DNA of 64,000 bases from Mycobacterium angelicum (GCF_002086155.1 NZ_MVHE01000008.1:1-64000); one strand, 5' to 3'. Shown: positions 18,180-32,289, counted from the stretch's first letter. Notes: a model not told the origin generated them from the letters alone. Numbers and translations: made by a program.

Positions 18180-20560
18180 CCGGGCTGCGAGTTCGGTGGG
18201 CCGGTTTGTGGCGGCTGGCCGCAGTAATCGGCATGGTGGCCGGTTTCTCCGTAGTGTGCACCGCGCCGCACGCCGCGGCGGGTGAACCCACCGCGACCCC
18301 ATTCGTCCAGGTCCGCATCGATCAGGTCACCCCCGACGTCGTCACCACCAGCAGCGAACCCGTCGTCACCGTGAGCGGCATGGTGACCAACATCGGCGAC
18401 CGTCCGGTCCGCGACGTGATGGTCCGTCTCGAGCACGCCGCGGCGGTCACGTCGTCGGCGGCGCTGCGCACCTCGCTGGACGGCAGCACCGACCAGTACG
18501 AGGCAGCCGCCGACTTCCTCACCGTGGCGCCCGAACTGCAGCGCGGCCAGCAGGCCGGCTTCACCCTGTCGGCCCCGCTGCGCTCGCTGTCCAAGCCGTC
18601 GCTGGCCGTCGACCAGCCCGGTATTTACCCGGTTCTGGTCAACGTGAACGGAACACCGGACTACGGCGCGCCGGCCCGGCTGGACAACGCACGGTTCCTG
18701 CTGCCGGTGGTTGGGGTGCCGCCCGACAAGGCCGGCAGTTTCGACACCGCCGTCGCACCCGAAACGACGAAGCCGGTGTGGATCACCATGCTGTGGCCGC
18801 TGGCCGACAAGCCCCGGCTGGCCCCGGGTGTACCCGGCGGCACCATCCCGGTCCGACTGGTCGACGACGAGCTGGCCAACTCGCTGGCCAACGGCGGCCG
18901 GCTGGACACGCTGCTGGCCGCCGCCGAACTCGCCACCAGCCGCGATGTCGATCCGGACGGCGCCGTCGGGCGCGCGCTGTGCCTGGCCGTCGACCCCGAT
19001 CTGCTGGTCACCGTCAACGCGATGACCGCCGGCTACGTCGTGTCCAACTCCCCCGACGGCACCGCTCAACTGCCGGGCACGCCCACCCACCCGGGCACCG
19101 GTCAGGCCGCGGCCGGCGTGTGGCTCAACCGGCTGCGCGCGCTGGCGCATCGCACCTGCGTGGCGCCGCTGCCGTATGCGCAGGCCGATCTGGACGCCCT
19201 GCAGCGGGTCAACGATCCGCGGCTCAGCGCGATCGCCACCCTCAGCACCAGCGACATAGTCGACCGCATCCTCGACGTCAGCTCTACCCGCGGCGCAACC
19301 CTGCTACCCGACGGCCCGCTGACCCTGCCCGCGGTCAACCTGCTCAGCGCCAACGACAGCATGGTCGCGATCGCGGCCGCCGACTACACCACCCAGGACC
19401 CCACCGACCCCGGCGCAGCCGGTCCGGACACCTCGCCGCGACGGCTGTCTCCGGAGCTGGTCCGCGTGCCATTCGACCCGGCCGTCGGCGCAGCGCTGGC
19501 CGCGGCGGGAACCAATCCGATCATGCCCACCTATCTGGACTCCTCCCTATCGGTCCGGATCACCCACGACTCGGCCACCGCGCGCCGCCAGGACGCCGTC
19601 GGCGCCATGATGTGGCGCAGTCTCACCCCCGACGCCGCGCCACGCACCCAGATCCTGATGCCGCCGGGCACCTGGAATCTGCAGGGCGACGACGCCCAGG
19701 TGATCCTGACCGCGCTGGCCACCACCATCCGGTCCGGCCTGGCGGTACCACGCCCGCTACCGGCGGTGATCGCCGACGGCAATGCCCGCACCGACCCACC
19801 CTCCCTGCCCGGTGACTATGACAGCGCGCGCGGCCGGTTCAGCGACGACGTCACCGCCCAGATCGCCGGCCAGAACGGCCGGCTGTGGAAGCTCACCTCG
19901 GCAATGACCGCCGACGAACGAACCGGCCTGACCGGGGTGCAGTACACCGCGCCGCTGCGCGAGGACATGCTGCGCGCGCTGAGCCAATCGGTGCCGCCGG
20001 ACACCCGCAACGGGCTGGCCCAGCAGCGCCTGTCGGTCGTCGGCACCACGATCAACGACTTCTTCGGCGCGGTGACGATCGTCAACCCGGGCGGCTCCTA
20101 CACCCTGGCCACCGAGCACAGTCCGCTCCCGCTGGCGCTACACAACGGCCTCGCCGTGCCGATCAAGGTCAAGCTGCAGGTCGACGCTCCGCCCGGGATG
20201 ACGGTCACCGACGTGGGCCAGATCGAGCTGCCGCCGGGCTATCTGCCGCTGCGAGTACCGGTCGAAGTGAACTTCACCCAGCGAGTGGCCATCGACGTGG
20301 CGCTCAAGACGCCGGACGGTACGGCGCTGGGTGCGCCGGTGCGGCTGTCGGTGCACTCCAACGCCTACGGCAAGGTGCTGTTCGCGATCACGCTTTCGGC
20401 CGCGGCGGTGTTGGTGGCGCTGGCCGGGCGGCGGCTGTGGCACCGGTTCCGCGGCCAGCCCGACCGCGCCGACCTGGATCGCCCCGACCCGCCACACGCC
20501 CGCCACGCCGAGCAGCCCCGGCAGATCGAGAGTCGGGTCAGCGAAGAGCACCGCGTATGA
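18176..20560 (+). CDS. Membrane-anchored extracytoplasmic protein upstream of murJ (Rv3909 homologue)
   Basis: 794 residues. An N-terminal signal or anchor helix (~10-33), a long extracytoplasmic part, and a C-terminal transmembrane helix (~735-755, [18 protein letters not shown]) followed by a basic tail. Start GTG 18176 overlaps the mutT4 stop, and its stop overlaps the murJ start (ATGA). The family (DUF6049) sits upstream of murJ throughout actinobacteria, suggesting a role in cell-wall precursor export, but no enzymatic motif is recognised. Length agrees with Rv3909 (802 aa). Confidence 0.86.
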   Translation: MTGLRVRWAGLWRLAAVIGMVAGFSVVCTAPHAAAGEPTATPFVQVRIDQVTPDVVTTSSEPVVTVSGMVTNIGDRPVRDVMVRLEHAAAVTSSAALRTSLDGSTDQYEAAADFLTVAPELQRGQQAGFTLSAPLRSLSKPSLAVDQPGIYPVLVNVNGTPDYGAPARLDNARFLLPVVGVPPDKAGSFDTAVAPETTKPVWITMLWPLADKPRLAPGVPGGTIPVRLVDDELANSLANGGRLDTLLAAAELATSRDVDPDGAVGRALCLAVDPDLLVTVNAMTAGYVVSNSPDGTAQLPGTPTHPGTGQAAAGVWLNRLRALAHRTCVAPLPYAQADLDALQRVNDPRLSAIATLSTSDIVDRILDVSSTRGATLLPDGPLTLPAVNLLSANDSMVAIAAADYTTQDPTDPGAAGPDTSPRRLSPELVRVPFDPAVGAALAAAGTNPIMPTYLDSSLSVRITHDSATARRQDAVGAMMWRSLTPDAAPRTQILMPPGTWNLQGDDAQVILTALATTIRSGLAVPRPLPAVIADGNARTDPPSLPGDYDSARGRFSDDVTAQIAGQNGRLWKLTSAMTADERTGLTGVQYTAPLREDMLRALSQSVPPDTRNGLAQQRLSVVGTTINDFFGAVTIVNPGGSYTLATEHSPLPLALHNGLAVPIKVKLQVDAPPGMTVTDVGQIELPPGYLPLRVPVEVNFTQRVAIDVALKTPDGTALGAPVRLSVHSNAYGKVLFAITLSAAAVLVALAGRRLWHRFRGQPDRADLDRPDPPHARHAEQPRQIESRVSEEHRV

Positions 20561-23500
20561 AACCGGCTCCGCGGCGGGTGCAACCACAGCGCTCGCCGGC
20601 GGTCCGGATCCCCGCCCGGCCACCAGCACCCGTCGCACCGCAACGCAAGCCCGAGCTGTCCGACGCCGCGCTGGTGTCGCGGTCGTGGGGAATGGCGTTC
20701 GCGACGCTGATCAGCCGCCTCACCGGCTTCGCCCGGATCGTGCTGCTGGCCGCGATGCTGGGTGCGGCGCTGGCCAGTTCGTTCTCGGTGGCCAATCAGC
20801 TGCCCAACCTGGTCGCCGCGCTGGTCCTGGAGGCCACCTTCACCGCGATCTTCGTGCCGGTACTCGCCCGGGCCGAGCAGGACGACGCCGACGGCGGCGC
20901 GGCGTTCGTGCGCCGCCTGGTCACCCTGGCCACTACGCTGCTGCTGGCGGCGACGGCGCTGTCGGTGGTGGCCGCACCCCTGCTGGTGCGGTTGATGCTG
21001 GGCCGCAGCCCGCAGGTCAACGAGCCGCTGACCATCGCCTTCGCGTACCTGCTCCTGCCACAGGTGCTGGCGTATGGTTTGTCGTCGGTCTTGATGGCAA
21101 TCCTGAACACTCGCAACGTATTCGGGCCGCCGGCGTGGGCACCGGTGGTCAACAACGTGGTCGCGATCGCGACGCTGGGTGTGTACCTGGCCGTGCCCGG
21201 CAAGCTGTCGATCGACCCGGTCGAGATGGGCAATCCCAAGCTGCTGGTGCTCGGAATCGGGACCACGTTGGGCGTGTTCGCGCAGACCGCGGTGCTGCTG
21301 GGCGCGATCGGCCGCGAACGCATCAGCCTGCGCCCGCTGTGGGGAATCGACCAGCGGCTCAAGCGATTCGGGGCGATGGCCGCCGCGATGGTGCTCTATG
21401 TGCTGATCAGCCAGGTGGGCCTGGTCATCGGCAACCAGATCGCCAGTACCGCAGCGGCTTCCGGCCCGGCGATCTACAACTACACCTGGCTGGTGCTGAT
21501 GCTGCCGTTCGGCATGATCGGCGTGACCGTGCTCACGGTGGTGATGCCGCGGCTGAGCCGCAATGCCGCCGCCGACGACACCGCCGCCGTACTCGCCGAC
21601 CTGTCGCTGGCCACCCGGCTCACCATGATCACCCTGATTCCGACGGTCGCGTTGATGACCGTCGGCGGGCGGGCGATCGGCAGCGCGCTGTTCGCCTACG
21701 GCCATTTCGGTGACGTCGACGCCGGATACCTGGGCGCCGCGATCGCGCTGTCGGCGTTCACGTTGATCCCCTACGCCCTGGTGCTGTTGCAGCTGCGGGT
21801 GTTCTACGCCCGGGAGCAACCGTGGACCCCGATCGTGATCATCGTCGTCATCACCGCCGTCAAGATCGCCGGCTCGGTGCTGGCGCCGCAGCTGACCAGC
21901 GACCACGAGCTGGTCGCCGGCTATCTCGGACTGGCCAACGGGCTGGGCTTTCTGGCCGGCGCGATCGTCGGCTACCTGCTGTTGCGTCGTGCGCTGCGCC
22001 CCAAAGGTGGCCAGCTGATCGGCGTCGCCGAGGTACGCACCATTCTGGTGACCACCGCCGCGTCGATGTTGGCCGGCCTGGTGGCCTACCTGGCCGACCG
22101 GCTGCTGGGCCTGAGCGCGCTGACGGCCCACGGCGGCGGGATGGGTTCGTTGCTGCGGCTGACGTTGCTGACGGTGATCATGGCGCCGATCCTGGTCGCG
22201 GTCATGCTGCGCGCGCAGGTACCCGAGGCGCGGGCGGCGCTGGCCGTAATCAACGCGCGCCTCGGCCGCCGGCGCCCATCCAGCAAGGCCGCTGTGGCAG
22301 ACGGATCGTCTCGCGGGAACCCGGTCACGTACCCTGAGCAGAGAAATTCGTCCCTGCCGGGGGCAAACACGGTCCCGAAGCCGATCCGGCGCCGACCTCC
22401 GGTAGCCAGAGCCGGGATAGCGAAAGGACCGGAGGTGACCGACCGCCCACTGGACAGCGCTTCATCGCATTCCGGCCCTGAACAGCCACGGCCCGTTGCT
22501 GACGACTTCCAGCCCGACATTCCGCCGGACCGCGACCGGGGTCCGGCCTCGCGCACACCCGAGCAGCTCAACGGCGATCTGGCTCCCGACCCGCGCGGGC
22601 CCATCCCCTTCGACGCCCCCCGCGAGCGCGGACCCGAACCTCCCAGGGACGACGTCAGCCTGGTCCCCGGCGGCCGCATCGCCAACGGCCGCTACCGGCT
22701 GCTGATCAGCCATGGCGGCACCCCGCCGTTGCAGTTCTGGCAGGCGCTGGACACCGCGCTGGACCGGCAGGTGGCGCTCACCTTCGTCGACCCGGACGGC
22801 ACTCTGCCCGACGACGTGTTGCAGGAAATCCTGTCCCGCACCCTGCGGCTCAGCCGGATCGACAAGCCCGGCATCGCGCGAGTCCTCGACGTCATGCACA
22901 CCGGCTCCGGCGGCCTGGTCGTCGCCGAGTGGATTCGCGGCGGTTCGTTGCAGGAGGTCGCCGACACCTCCCCGTCGCCGCTGGGCGCCATCCGGGCCAT
23001 GCAGTCGCTGGCCGCGGCCGCCGATGCCGCCCACCGGGCCGGCGTCGCCCTGTCGATCGACCATCCCAGCCGGGTGCGCGTGAGCATCGACGGCGACGTG
23101 GTGCTGGCCTACCCGGCGACCATGCCCGACGCCAACCCGCAGGACGACATCCGCGGTATCGGTGCCGCGCTGTATGCACTGCTGGTCAACCGCTGGCCGC
23201 TGCCGGAGTCCGGGACCCGCAGCGGCTTGGCGCCGGCCGAACGCGATGGCGCCGGCAACCCCGTCGAACCCACCGTCGTCGACCGCGACATCCCGTTCCA
23301 GATATCTGCGGTCGCGGTGCGCTCGGTTCAAGATGACGGCGGGATACGCAGCGCGTCCACGCTGCTGAACCTGCTGCAGCAGGCCACCGCCGTGGCCGAC
23401 CGAACCGAAATCATCGGGCCGATTGACGAACCCCCGGCACCGGTGACTCCCCGCGAGCAATCCGTCCGCAACCCCGCGTTGTTCGGCAGCCGTCGTCGCA

Positions 23501-24126
23501 ATCTGATCATCGGCATCAGCGCGGCCGCCGCGGTCATCCTGGTTGCACTGCTGGTCCTGGCGTCGGTCCTGAACAAGATGTTCGACCTGGGCAACGGCCT
23601 GAACAAAGACCAGCTCGGCCTCAACGCGCCCAGCTCGTCGACGTCGGGGTCGCCCGGCACCTCCGCGCCGGCCGGCAACGTCATCAAGCCCACCAAGGCA
23701 ACCGTCTTCTCCCCCGACGGCGAAGCCGACAACCCCGCCGACGCCGGGAACGCAATCGACGGCAACCCGGGCAGCGTATGGCAGACCGACACCTACACCG
23801 ACGCCGTCCCGTTCCCCAGCTTCAAGAACGGGGTGGGCCTGATGCTGCAGCTGCCCAAGCCGACCGTCGTCGGCGCCGTCAACATCGACATCTCCAGCAC
23901 CGGAACAAAGGTGGAGATCCGCTCGTCGGCCAGCCCGAACCCGTCGAAGCTCAACGACACCACCGTGCTGACTCCGGCCACCGCCCTCAAGCCCGGGCAC
24001 AACACCATCCCGGTCAAGTCCTCGTCGCAGACGTCGAATGTGCTGGTCTGGATTTCCACGCTGGGCACCACCGACGGCAAGAGCCGCGCCGACCTCTCCG
24101 AAATCACCGTTCAAGCAGCATCCTGA
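20557..24126 (+). CDS. murJ: MurJ/MviN lipid II flippase with C-terminal pseudokinase
   Basis: 1189 residues from ATG 20557 (overlapping the upstream stop). Residues ~35-560 are the 14-helix MurJ flippase (start SWGMAFATLISRLTGFARI). A linker leads to a kinase-like domain (~705-960, GGRIANGRYRLL) that lacks the HRD catalytic loop, then one transmembrane helix (~985-1005) and a ~150-residue extracellular domain. In M. tuberculosis PknB phosphorylates this pseudokinase, which then binds FhaA and restrains peptidoglycan synthesis; pknB and fhaA are both in this window. Length matches Rv3910 (1184 aa). Confidence 0.94.
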   Translation: MKPAPRRVQPQRSPAVRIPARPPAPVAPQRKPELSDAALVSRSWGMAFATLISRLTGFARIVLLAAMLGAALASSFSVANQLPNLVAALVLEATFTAIFVPVLARAEQDDADGGAAFVRRLVTLATTLLLAATALSVVAAPLLVRLMLGRSPQVNEPLTIAFAYLLLPQVLAYGLSSVLMAILNTRNVFGPPAWAPVVNNVVAIATLGVYLAVPGKLSIDPVEMGNPKLLVLGIGTTLGVFAQTAVLLGAIGRERISLRPLWGIDQRLKRFGAMAAAMVLYVLISQVGLVIGNQIASTAAASGPAIYNYTWLVLMLPFGMIGVTVLTVVMPRLSRNAAADDTAAVLADLSLATRLTMITLIPTVALMTVGGRAIGSALFAYGHFGDVDAGYLGAAIALSAFTLIPYALVLLQLRVFYAREQPWTPIVIIVVITAVKIAGSVLAPQLTSDHELVAGYLGLANGLGFLAGAIVGYLLLRRALRPKGGQLIGVAEVRTILVTTAASMLAGLVAYLADRLLGLSALTAHGGGMGSLLRLTLLTVIMAPILVAVMLRAQVPEARAALAVINARLGRRRPSSKAAVADGSSRGNPVTYPEQRNSSLPGANTVPKPIRRRPPVARAGIAKGPEVTDRPLDSASSHSGPEQPRPVADDFQPDIPPDRDRGPASRTPEQLNGDLAPDPRGPIPFDAPRERGPEPPRDDVSLVPGGRIANGRYRLLISHGGTPPLQFWQALDTALDRQVALTFVDPDGTLPDDVLQEILSRTLRLSRIDKPGIARVLDVMHTGSGGLVVAEWIRGGSLQEVADTSPSPLGAIRAMQSLAAAADAAHRAGVALSIDHPSRVRVSIDGDVVLAYPATMPDANPQDDIRGIGAALYALLVNRWPLPESGTRSGLAPAERDGAGNPVEPTVVDRDIPFQISAVAVRSVQDDGGIRSASTLLNLLQQATAVADRTEIIGPIDEPPAPVTPREQSVRNPALFGSRRRNLIIGISAAAAVILVALLVLASVLNKMFDLGNGLNKDQLGLNAPSSSTSGSPGTSAPAGNVIKPTKATVFSPDGEADNPADAGNAIDGNPGSVWQTDTYTDAVPFPSFKNGVGLMLQLPKPTVVGAVNIDISSTGTKVEIRSSASPNPSKLNDTTVLTPATALKPGHNTIPVKSSSQTSNVLVWISTLGTTDGKSRADLSEITVQAAS

Positions 24127-24178
24127 GCCTGCGTTCGGGTGAAGTGCCCGGCGGTGCCCGATTGGTTACTGTCCGGCG

Positions 24179-24730
24179 GTGGGTTTCGGGAGGGAACGCA
24201 GCGACGCGGAGTTACTGGCAGCCCATGTGGCCGGCGAACGCGACGCGTTCGGCCAGCTGTTCCTTCGTCATCACCGGCAGCTGTACCGCCTGGCCCGGCT
24301 GAGCAGCCGCAGCCGGGAAGACGCCGACGATGTGCTGCAAGAGGCCATGTTGTCGGCGCACCGCTACGCCGGTTCGTTTCGCCACGACGCGGCGGTGGGG
24401 AGCTGGCTGCACCGCATCGTGGTCAACGCCTGCCTGGACCGGCTGCGGCGGGTCAAGGCGCAACCGACCACGCCGCTCGAGGATGTCTATCCGGTTCCCG
24501 ATCGCACTGCCCAGGTTGAGACGGCCATTCTGGTGCAACGGGCGCTGATGCGGCTGCCGGTCGAGCAGCGGGCGACCGTGGTCGCCGTCGACATGCAGGG
24601 CTATTCGATCGCCGACGCCGCGGTCCTCTTGGGAGTGCCCGAGGGCACGGTCAAAAGCCGGTGCGCTCGGGGCAGAGCCCGCCTGGCCCAGCTACTCGGT
24701 TACCTGAACACCGGCGCGGCCTGCACCTGA
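24179..24730 (+). CDS. sigM: ECF sigma factor SigM
   Basis: 183 residues from GTG 24179. Region 2 (~10-85: FGQLFLRHHRQLYRLARL, DADDVLQEAMLSAHR, SWLHRIVVNACLDRLRR) and region 4 (~125-172, SIADAAVLLGVPEGTVKSR). The frame continues upstream to a stop at 24140 with residues resembling the annotated N-terminus of Rv3911 but has no start codon there, so GTG 24179 is preferred. In mycobacteria SigM drives a few genes including ESX-4 substrates. The anti-sigma gene follows. Confidence 0.9.
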   Translation: MGFGRERSDAELLAAHVAGERDAFGQLFLRHHRQLYRLARLSSRSREDADDVLQEAMLSAHRYAGSFRHDAAVGSWLHRIVVNACLDRLRRVKAQPTTPLEDVYPVPDRTAQVETAILVQRALMRLPVEQRATVVAVDMQGYSIADAAVLLGVPEGTVKSRCARGRARLAQLLGYLNTGAACT

Positions 24731-24771
24731 CTTTTACCGATTCGGCGATCAGATCCGCCACACTGGGGCGG

Positions 24772-25488
24772 ATGAGCGCAGCCGAAAACGAGCCCCCGCT
24801 GACGGCCGAGCTCCTGGCCGACCTACAGGCCGGACTGCTCGATGACGACACCGCCGCTCGCGTCCGCAACCAAATCCGCACCGACCCTCAAGCCGAAGCA
24901 ACTCTGCGCGCCCTGCAGCAGGTGCGCCAAGATCTCGCCGCGCTAGACGAGAGTCCCGCGCCCGACCCGCCCCCCGACGTCACCGCACAGCTCTCCGCGG
25001 CGCTGCAGTCCTTCGATGCCGGCGCCGCCCACGCCGCCCGTCCCCGCATCCGCCCCGCCCGGGTCATCGCCGGGGTCGCCGGATTGGGCGCGGTGGCCGC
25101 GGCGATCGGCTTCGGCACCCGGGCGTTGCTCAACGAGCCGACGCCGACGGCACCGAGCGCACCCGCCACCGCACAACACATCACGGTGTCCACGCCGCCG
25201 CCCACCATCCCACTGTCACCGGCTGAGATCCTCGAACTGCTGCACCAACCGCCCGCCTACGGCCCGTTGAGCAGCCCCGCGCTGCGCGCGTCCTGCCTGA
25301 GCGGCCTGGGCTATCCCGCGGCCACTCAGGTGCTGGCCGCCCGGCCAGTCGACATCAACGCCCGTCCCGGAGTGCTGCTGGTAGTGCAGGGCGACACACC
25401 CGGTGACTTGGCCGTGTACGCGGTGGCGTTGAATTGCAGCGCCGCCGACACCGGCTTGTTGGCCAGCACCACGGTCCCCCGTTCGTAA
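24772..25488 (+). CDS. rsmA: Anti-sigma-M factor, membrane bound
   Basis: 238 residues from ATG 24772, with GGGGCGG just upstream. The cytosolic N-terminal part (~1-90) would bind SigM; one transmembrane helix lies at ~97-118 (VIAGVAGLGAVAAAIGFG), followed by an extracytoplasmic domain with two conserved cysteines (SCLSGLGYPA and NCSAAD). Same order and architecture as Rv3912. It starts 41 bp after sigM, so the pair is probably one operon. Confidence 0.87.
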   Translation: MSAAENEPPLTAELLADLQAGLLDDDTAARVRNQIRTDPQAEATLRALQQVRQDLAALDESPAPDPPPDVTAQLSAALQSFDAGAAHAARPRIRPARVIAGVAGLGAVAAAIGFGTRALLNEPTPTAPSAPATAQHITVSTPPPTIPLSPAEILELLHQPPAYGPLSSPALRASCLSGLGYPAATQVLAARPVDINARPGVLLVVQGDTPGDLAVYAVALNCSAADTGLLASTTVPRS

Positions 25489-25558
25489 TGTGGTGCAAGA
25501 TGCCGGCGGGAACACCCACGCCTACCCTGGCGTTCGTAGACGTACATCCCGCACCTGA

Positions 25559-26916
<1,358 letters not shown>

Positions 26917-27045
26917 TCCTGGGGGCGCCGGATCAGGCTCGCGGTTAGCCTGGCGTTTTCCCGATATCGGCGAGGATCTGCGACAATACCGATTAGCTGT
27001 CGTGAATTTGGCAGCGAAGTCTGTGAGTCCCGGAGGGCCCTTGGT

Positions 27046-28266
27046 ATGCCGAGTCCGCGCCGCGAAGAAGGCGACGCACTGCGCTGTGGTGACCGCAGCG
27101 CAGCTGTGACCGAGATCCGGGCCGCGCTGTCCGCACTGGGAATGCTGGACAATCCAGACGAGGACCTGAGCACCGGCCGGCACGTCGCCGTCGAGTTGTT
27201 CGATGACGAACTCGACCAGGCGGTTCGGGCCTTTCAGCAGCACCGCGGCCTGCTGGTGGACGGCATCGTCGGCGAAGCCACCTACCGCGCGTTGAAGGAA
27301 GCGTCCTACCGGCTGGGCGCCCGCACGCTGTATCACCAATTCGGGGCACCGCTCTACGGTGACGACGTGGCCACACTGCAGGCCCGCCTGCAAGACCTCG
27401 GCTTCTACACCGGGCTGGTCGACGGCCACTTCGGACTGCAGACCCACAACGCGCTGATGTCATACCAGCGCGAATACGGGCTGTCCGCCGACGGCATCTG
27501 TGGGCCAGAAACGTTGCGCTCCTTGTATTTTCTGAGTTCACGGGTCAGCGGCGGCTCGCCGCACGCGATTCGCGAGGAGGAGCTGGTCCGCAGCTCCGGG
27601 CCGAAACTTTCCGGTAAGCGGATCATTATCGATCCGGGCCGTGGCGGCAGCGACCACGGACTGATCACGCACGGGCCCGCCGGACCCATCAGCGAAGCAG
27701 ACGTCTTGTGGGACTTGGCAAGTCGGCTCGAAGGCCGGATGACCGCTATCGGCATGGAGACCTTCCTGTCGCGGCCCACCAACCGCAGCCCGTCGGACGC
27801 CGAACGCGCGGCCACCGCCAACGCCGTCGGCGCCGACCTGATGATCAGCCTGCGCTGCGAAACCCAAACCAGCCCTTCGGCCAACGGCGTGGCCTCCTTC
27901 CATTTCGGCAACTCGCACGGCTCCGTCTCCACCATCGGCCGCAATTTGGCCGACTTCATTCAGCGAGAAGTGGTGGCACGCACCGGTTTGCGCGATTGCC
28001 GCGTTCACGGCCGGACGTGGGATCTGTTGCGGCTGACCAGAATGCCCACCGTTCAGGTCGACGTCGGCTACATCACCAACCCCCGCGATCGCGGAATGCT
28101 GGTATCCACGCAGACCCGTGACGCCATTGCGGAGGGCATCCTCGCCGCGGTCAAGCGGCTGTATCTGCTGGGCAAGAACGACCGCCCCACGGGCACATTC
28201 ACTTTCGCCGAATTGCTGGCCCACGAGTTGTCGGTCGAACGCGCCAGCAGGCTCAGCGGTTCCTAA
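27046..28266 (+). CDS. cwlM: CwlM, peptidoglycan regulator with amidase fold
   Basis: 406 residues, identical in length to Rv3915 and nearly identical in sequence as recalled. Two peptidoglycan-binding-like domains (~14-85 and ~90-160: AFQQHRGLLVDGIVG, LQDLGFYTGLVDGHFG) precede an N-acetylmuramoyl-L-alanine amidase-3 domain (~190-375). No signal peptide, consistent with its known cytosolic role: phosphorylated by PknB, it activates MurA, and the unphosphorylated form binds MurJ. The C-terminal threonines at 382, 384 and 386 (PTGTFTF) include the known phosphosite. The stop overlaps the convergent next gene. Confidence 0.94.
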   Translation: MPSPRREEGDALRCGDRSAAVTEIRAALSALGMLDNPDEDLSTGRHVAVELFDDELDQAVRAFQQHRGLLVDGIVGEATYRALKEASYRLGARTLYHQFGAPLYGDDVATLQARLQDLGFYTGLVDGHFGLQTHNALMSYQREYGLSADGICGPETLRSLYFLSSRVSGGSPHAIREEELVRSSGPKLSGKRIIIDPGRGGSDHGLITHGPAGPISEADVLWDLASRLEGRMTAIGMETFLSRPTNRSPSDAERAATANAVGADLMISLRCETQTSPSANGVASFHFGNSHGSVSTIGRNLADFIQREVVARTGLRDCRVHGRTWDLLRLTRMPTVQVDVGYITNPRDRGMLVSTQTRDAIAEGILAAVKRLYLLGKNDRPTGTFTFAELLAHELSVERASRLSGS

Positions 28267-29051
28267 TCTGCATCCCAATCTGCAGTAGCCCCGGCTTCGG
28301 TGGCCTGCAAGGTGTTACCGACCGACGATGCCGCGCCGACCGGTTGCTGCAGTTGAGCGTTCTCCAGCAGGCGCTCCAACGCGGCTTCGACTTCCGCCTT
28401 CCAGCCCAGCCCCTTATCCAGCTCCAGCCGCAGCCGCGGAAAGTACCGATGTGGCGCCACCACAACGAAACCCGCGTCGATCAAGAAGTCCGCGTCGATG
28501 ATGCAGTGCTCGACCGAACAATCGCCGAGCGATTCCAACACCGGCCGAACGTCGAGGTCCGCCAGCGACGGATCCTGTAACTCGGTCGCGGCCGGGGTGC
28601 GGCCGAATGCTTCCAGCGCCCGCACACCGCGGCGGACCAACTCGTCGATGACCCGAGCGATCAGGCTGTGCGGCAGATCGTCGGTTGCTTGTCCGCGCTC
28701 GATCCCCATCGAAGTCAGCAACACCGCGTCCGCGGACACCGGTCCGGTCGGAAAGCGATGCGCACGGGGTACCGCGCGAGGCGGCGCGTAGAGCACATAC
28801 CCCAAACACGGCGGCTCGACCTGGCTGCGCTCGTCGGGTACCGGTTTGGAAACCGCCCAAGCGACCTGCCCACAGGAGCCCCACTCCAGCATGACCATCG
28901 ACAGCCACGCTTCCTTTTCGAATTCGGGATCGGCCAGGTGATCCTCTTTGCCAAGGGTCGCGGGATCGACCTCCCAGAAGACGCAGCGGCGCGCATGCTT
29001 GGGAAGCTGCTCAAAGGCTTCGAGCCGCAGCGCTGTGATACGAGCTGACAC
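28263..29051 (-). CDS. Conserved hypothetical, GNAT-like (Rv3916c homologue)
   Basis: 262 residues from GTG 29051. The middle contains a possible acetyltransferase-like fold (DADFLIDAGFVVVAPHRYFPRLRLEL), common to this family, but no clear acetyl-CoA loop is visible, so the activity is uncertain. Its stop overlaps the cwlM stop by four bases on the opposite strand. Conserved between cwlM and parB in mycobacteria; function unknown. Confidence 0.8.
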   Translation of the reverse strand: MSARITALRLEAFEQLPKHARRCVFWEVDPATLGKEDHLADPEFEKEAWLSMVMLEWGSCGQVAWAVSKPVPDERSQVEPPCLGYVLYAPPRAVPRAHRFPTGPVSADAVLLTSMGIERGQATDDLPHSLIARVIDELVRRGVRALEAFGRTPAATELQDPSLADLDVRPVLESLGDCSVEHCIIDADFLIDAGFVVVAPHRYFPRLRLELDKGLGWKAEVEAALERLLENAQLQQPVGAASSVGNTLQATEAGATADWDAD

Positions 29052-29380
29052 TAGTCTCCTGGCCTCCGTGCGGTACTGGAACCCGGATCTCCCCCAGGCT
29101 GATGTGCACCAGCAGCCTCTCTAGGATAGGAGAGTTGGTCGCGATCGGGCCAGTGTTGGACTAGCCACATTGCCGGCGGCCCCGCCGCGCCGCCGGACCC
29201 GGCCCCAGCGAAGTTTCCAAGCCGGTCTATCGGCCGCGCGACTCTCGAAATGACTTGATGCACACCGGGTCTCCGTCGGATCGCGATCCCGGTGGCAAAC
29301 TTCTCGCCAACCAGGCGCCGTTGCAGTGTCACAGTGACGTAATTACAGCGTATGTCCGGTCGGGGCTTCGCCGAGCCGTT
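29052..29380. other. Intergenic region upstream of the Rv3916c homologue
   Basis: 329 bp between the parB stop and the Rv3916c-type start. No coding frame is convincing. It holds a perfect 11-bp palindrome GTCACAGTGAC (29328-29338) followed by GTAATTACAGCG, which could be a regulator-binding site; the first part resembles the GTCACAG half-site reported for MtrA, but this is weak. Presumably contains the promoter of the minus-strand gene. Confidence 0.45.
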
Positions 29381-30369
29381 TCAGGACTTCCCCGCGGTCA
29401 TCACTTCGATGATGCGTTGCAGATCGTCGACCGAGCCGAACTCCACCACGATCTTGCCCTTGCGTTTGCCAAGGCTGACCGTCACCCGGGTGTCGAACGC
29501 ATTCGACAGTCGTTCGGCAACGTCTTGCAGGCCGGGCATCTGAATCGGCTTGCGCCGCGGCGCCGTCGGCGTGGCGGTTCCGCGATCGGCCTCGTGGTTA
29601 GCCAGCGTAACCGCCTCTTCGGTGGCGCGCACCGAAAGGCCTTCGGCGACAATGCGGCTGGCCAACTCCTCTTGTGCTTCAGCACCGGCTTCCAACGACA
29701 ACAGTGCGCGGGCATGGCCGGCGGATAGAACCCCGGCGGCAACCCGGCGCTGGACCGGGATCGGCAGCTTGAGCAAGCGGATCATGTTGGTGATCAGCGG
29801 TCGCGACCGGCCGATGCGGGCGGCGAGTTCGTCGTGGGTGACCCCGAACTCGTCGAGCAGCTGTTGGTAGGCGGCCGCTTCTTCCAACGGGTTCAGCTGG
29901 ACCCGGTGGATGTTCTCGAGCAGGGCGTCGCGCAGCAGGTTGTCATCGCCCGTCTCGCGAACGATGGCCGGGATGGTGGCCAAGCCCACTTCCTGCGCGG
30001 CCCGCCAACGCCGCTCCCCCATCACGATCTGATAGCGCGCTCCGCTTGCGGATCGCTCGGCCGCCCGCACCACGATCGGCTGCAAGAGCCCGAACTCGCG
30101 GATCGAGTGGACCAACTCCGAGAGTGCCTCTTCATCGAACACCTGGCGCGGTTGGCGCGGGTTGGCCTCGATATCGCCGGGCGCGATCTCGCGGTACACC
30201 GCGCCCATTGCGGTGGCATCGGGCAACGGGCCGCCGATTACGACGTCAGCGGCCGCGGCTCCCATCCGCGGGCCGAACGTCGCCGGGCCGTCACCCTCGG
30301 CCGGACCGGTAGGGATCAGCGAAGCCAGTCCCCTACCCAGCCCGCCCTTCCTGCTGCGCGACGGGTTCG

Positions 30370-30373
<4 letters not shown>
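29381..30373 (-). CDS. parB: ParB chromosome-partitioning protein
   Basis: 330 residues from ATG 30373, overlapping the parA stop (ATGA). CTP-binding ParB N-domain ([19 protein letters not shown]), helix-turn-helix ([22 protein letters not shown]) and a C-terminal dimer domain. A basic N-terminal [17 protein letters not shown] motif is the ParA-stimulating segment. Binds parS sites at 31255 and 32182 and spreads to organise the origin. Matches Rv3917c. Confidence 0.95.
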
Positions 30374-32231
<1,858 letters not shown>

Positions 32232-32289
32232 CTACACAGCTGTAACTCCGCGTGACCTCTTCAGCCCTCGGTCACGGCCGGATCACAAG

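Noticed and set aside
19885..20556. N-terminal extension of murJ
   Set aside because: The extension lies inside the upstream gene in another frame; ATG 20557 gives a coupled start and the correct MurJ N-terminus.
24661..24771. Upstream start for the anti-sigma gene inside sigM
   Set aside because: Residues encoded there match no anti-sigma N-terminus; ATG 24772 fits the homologue and has a purine-rich site.
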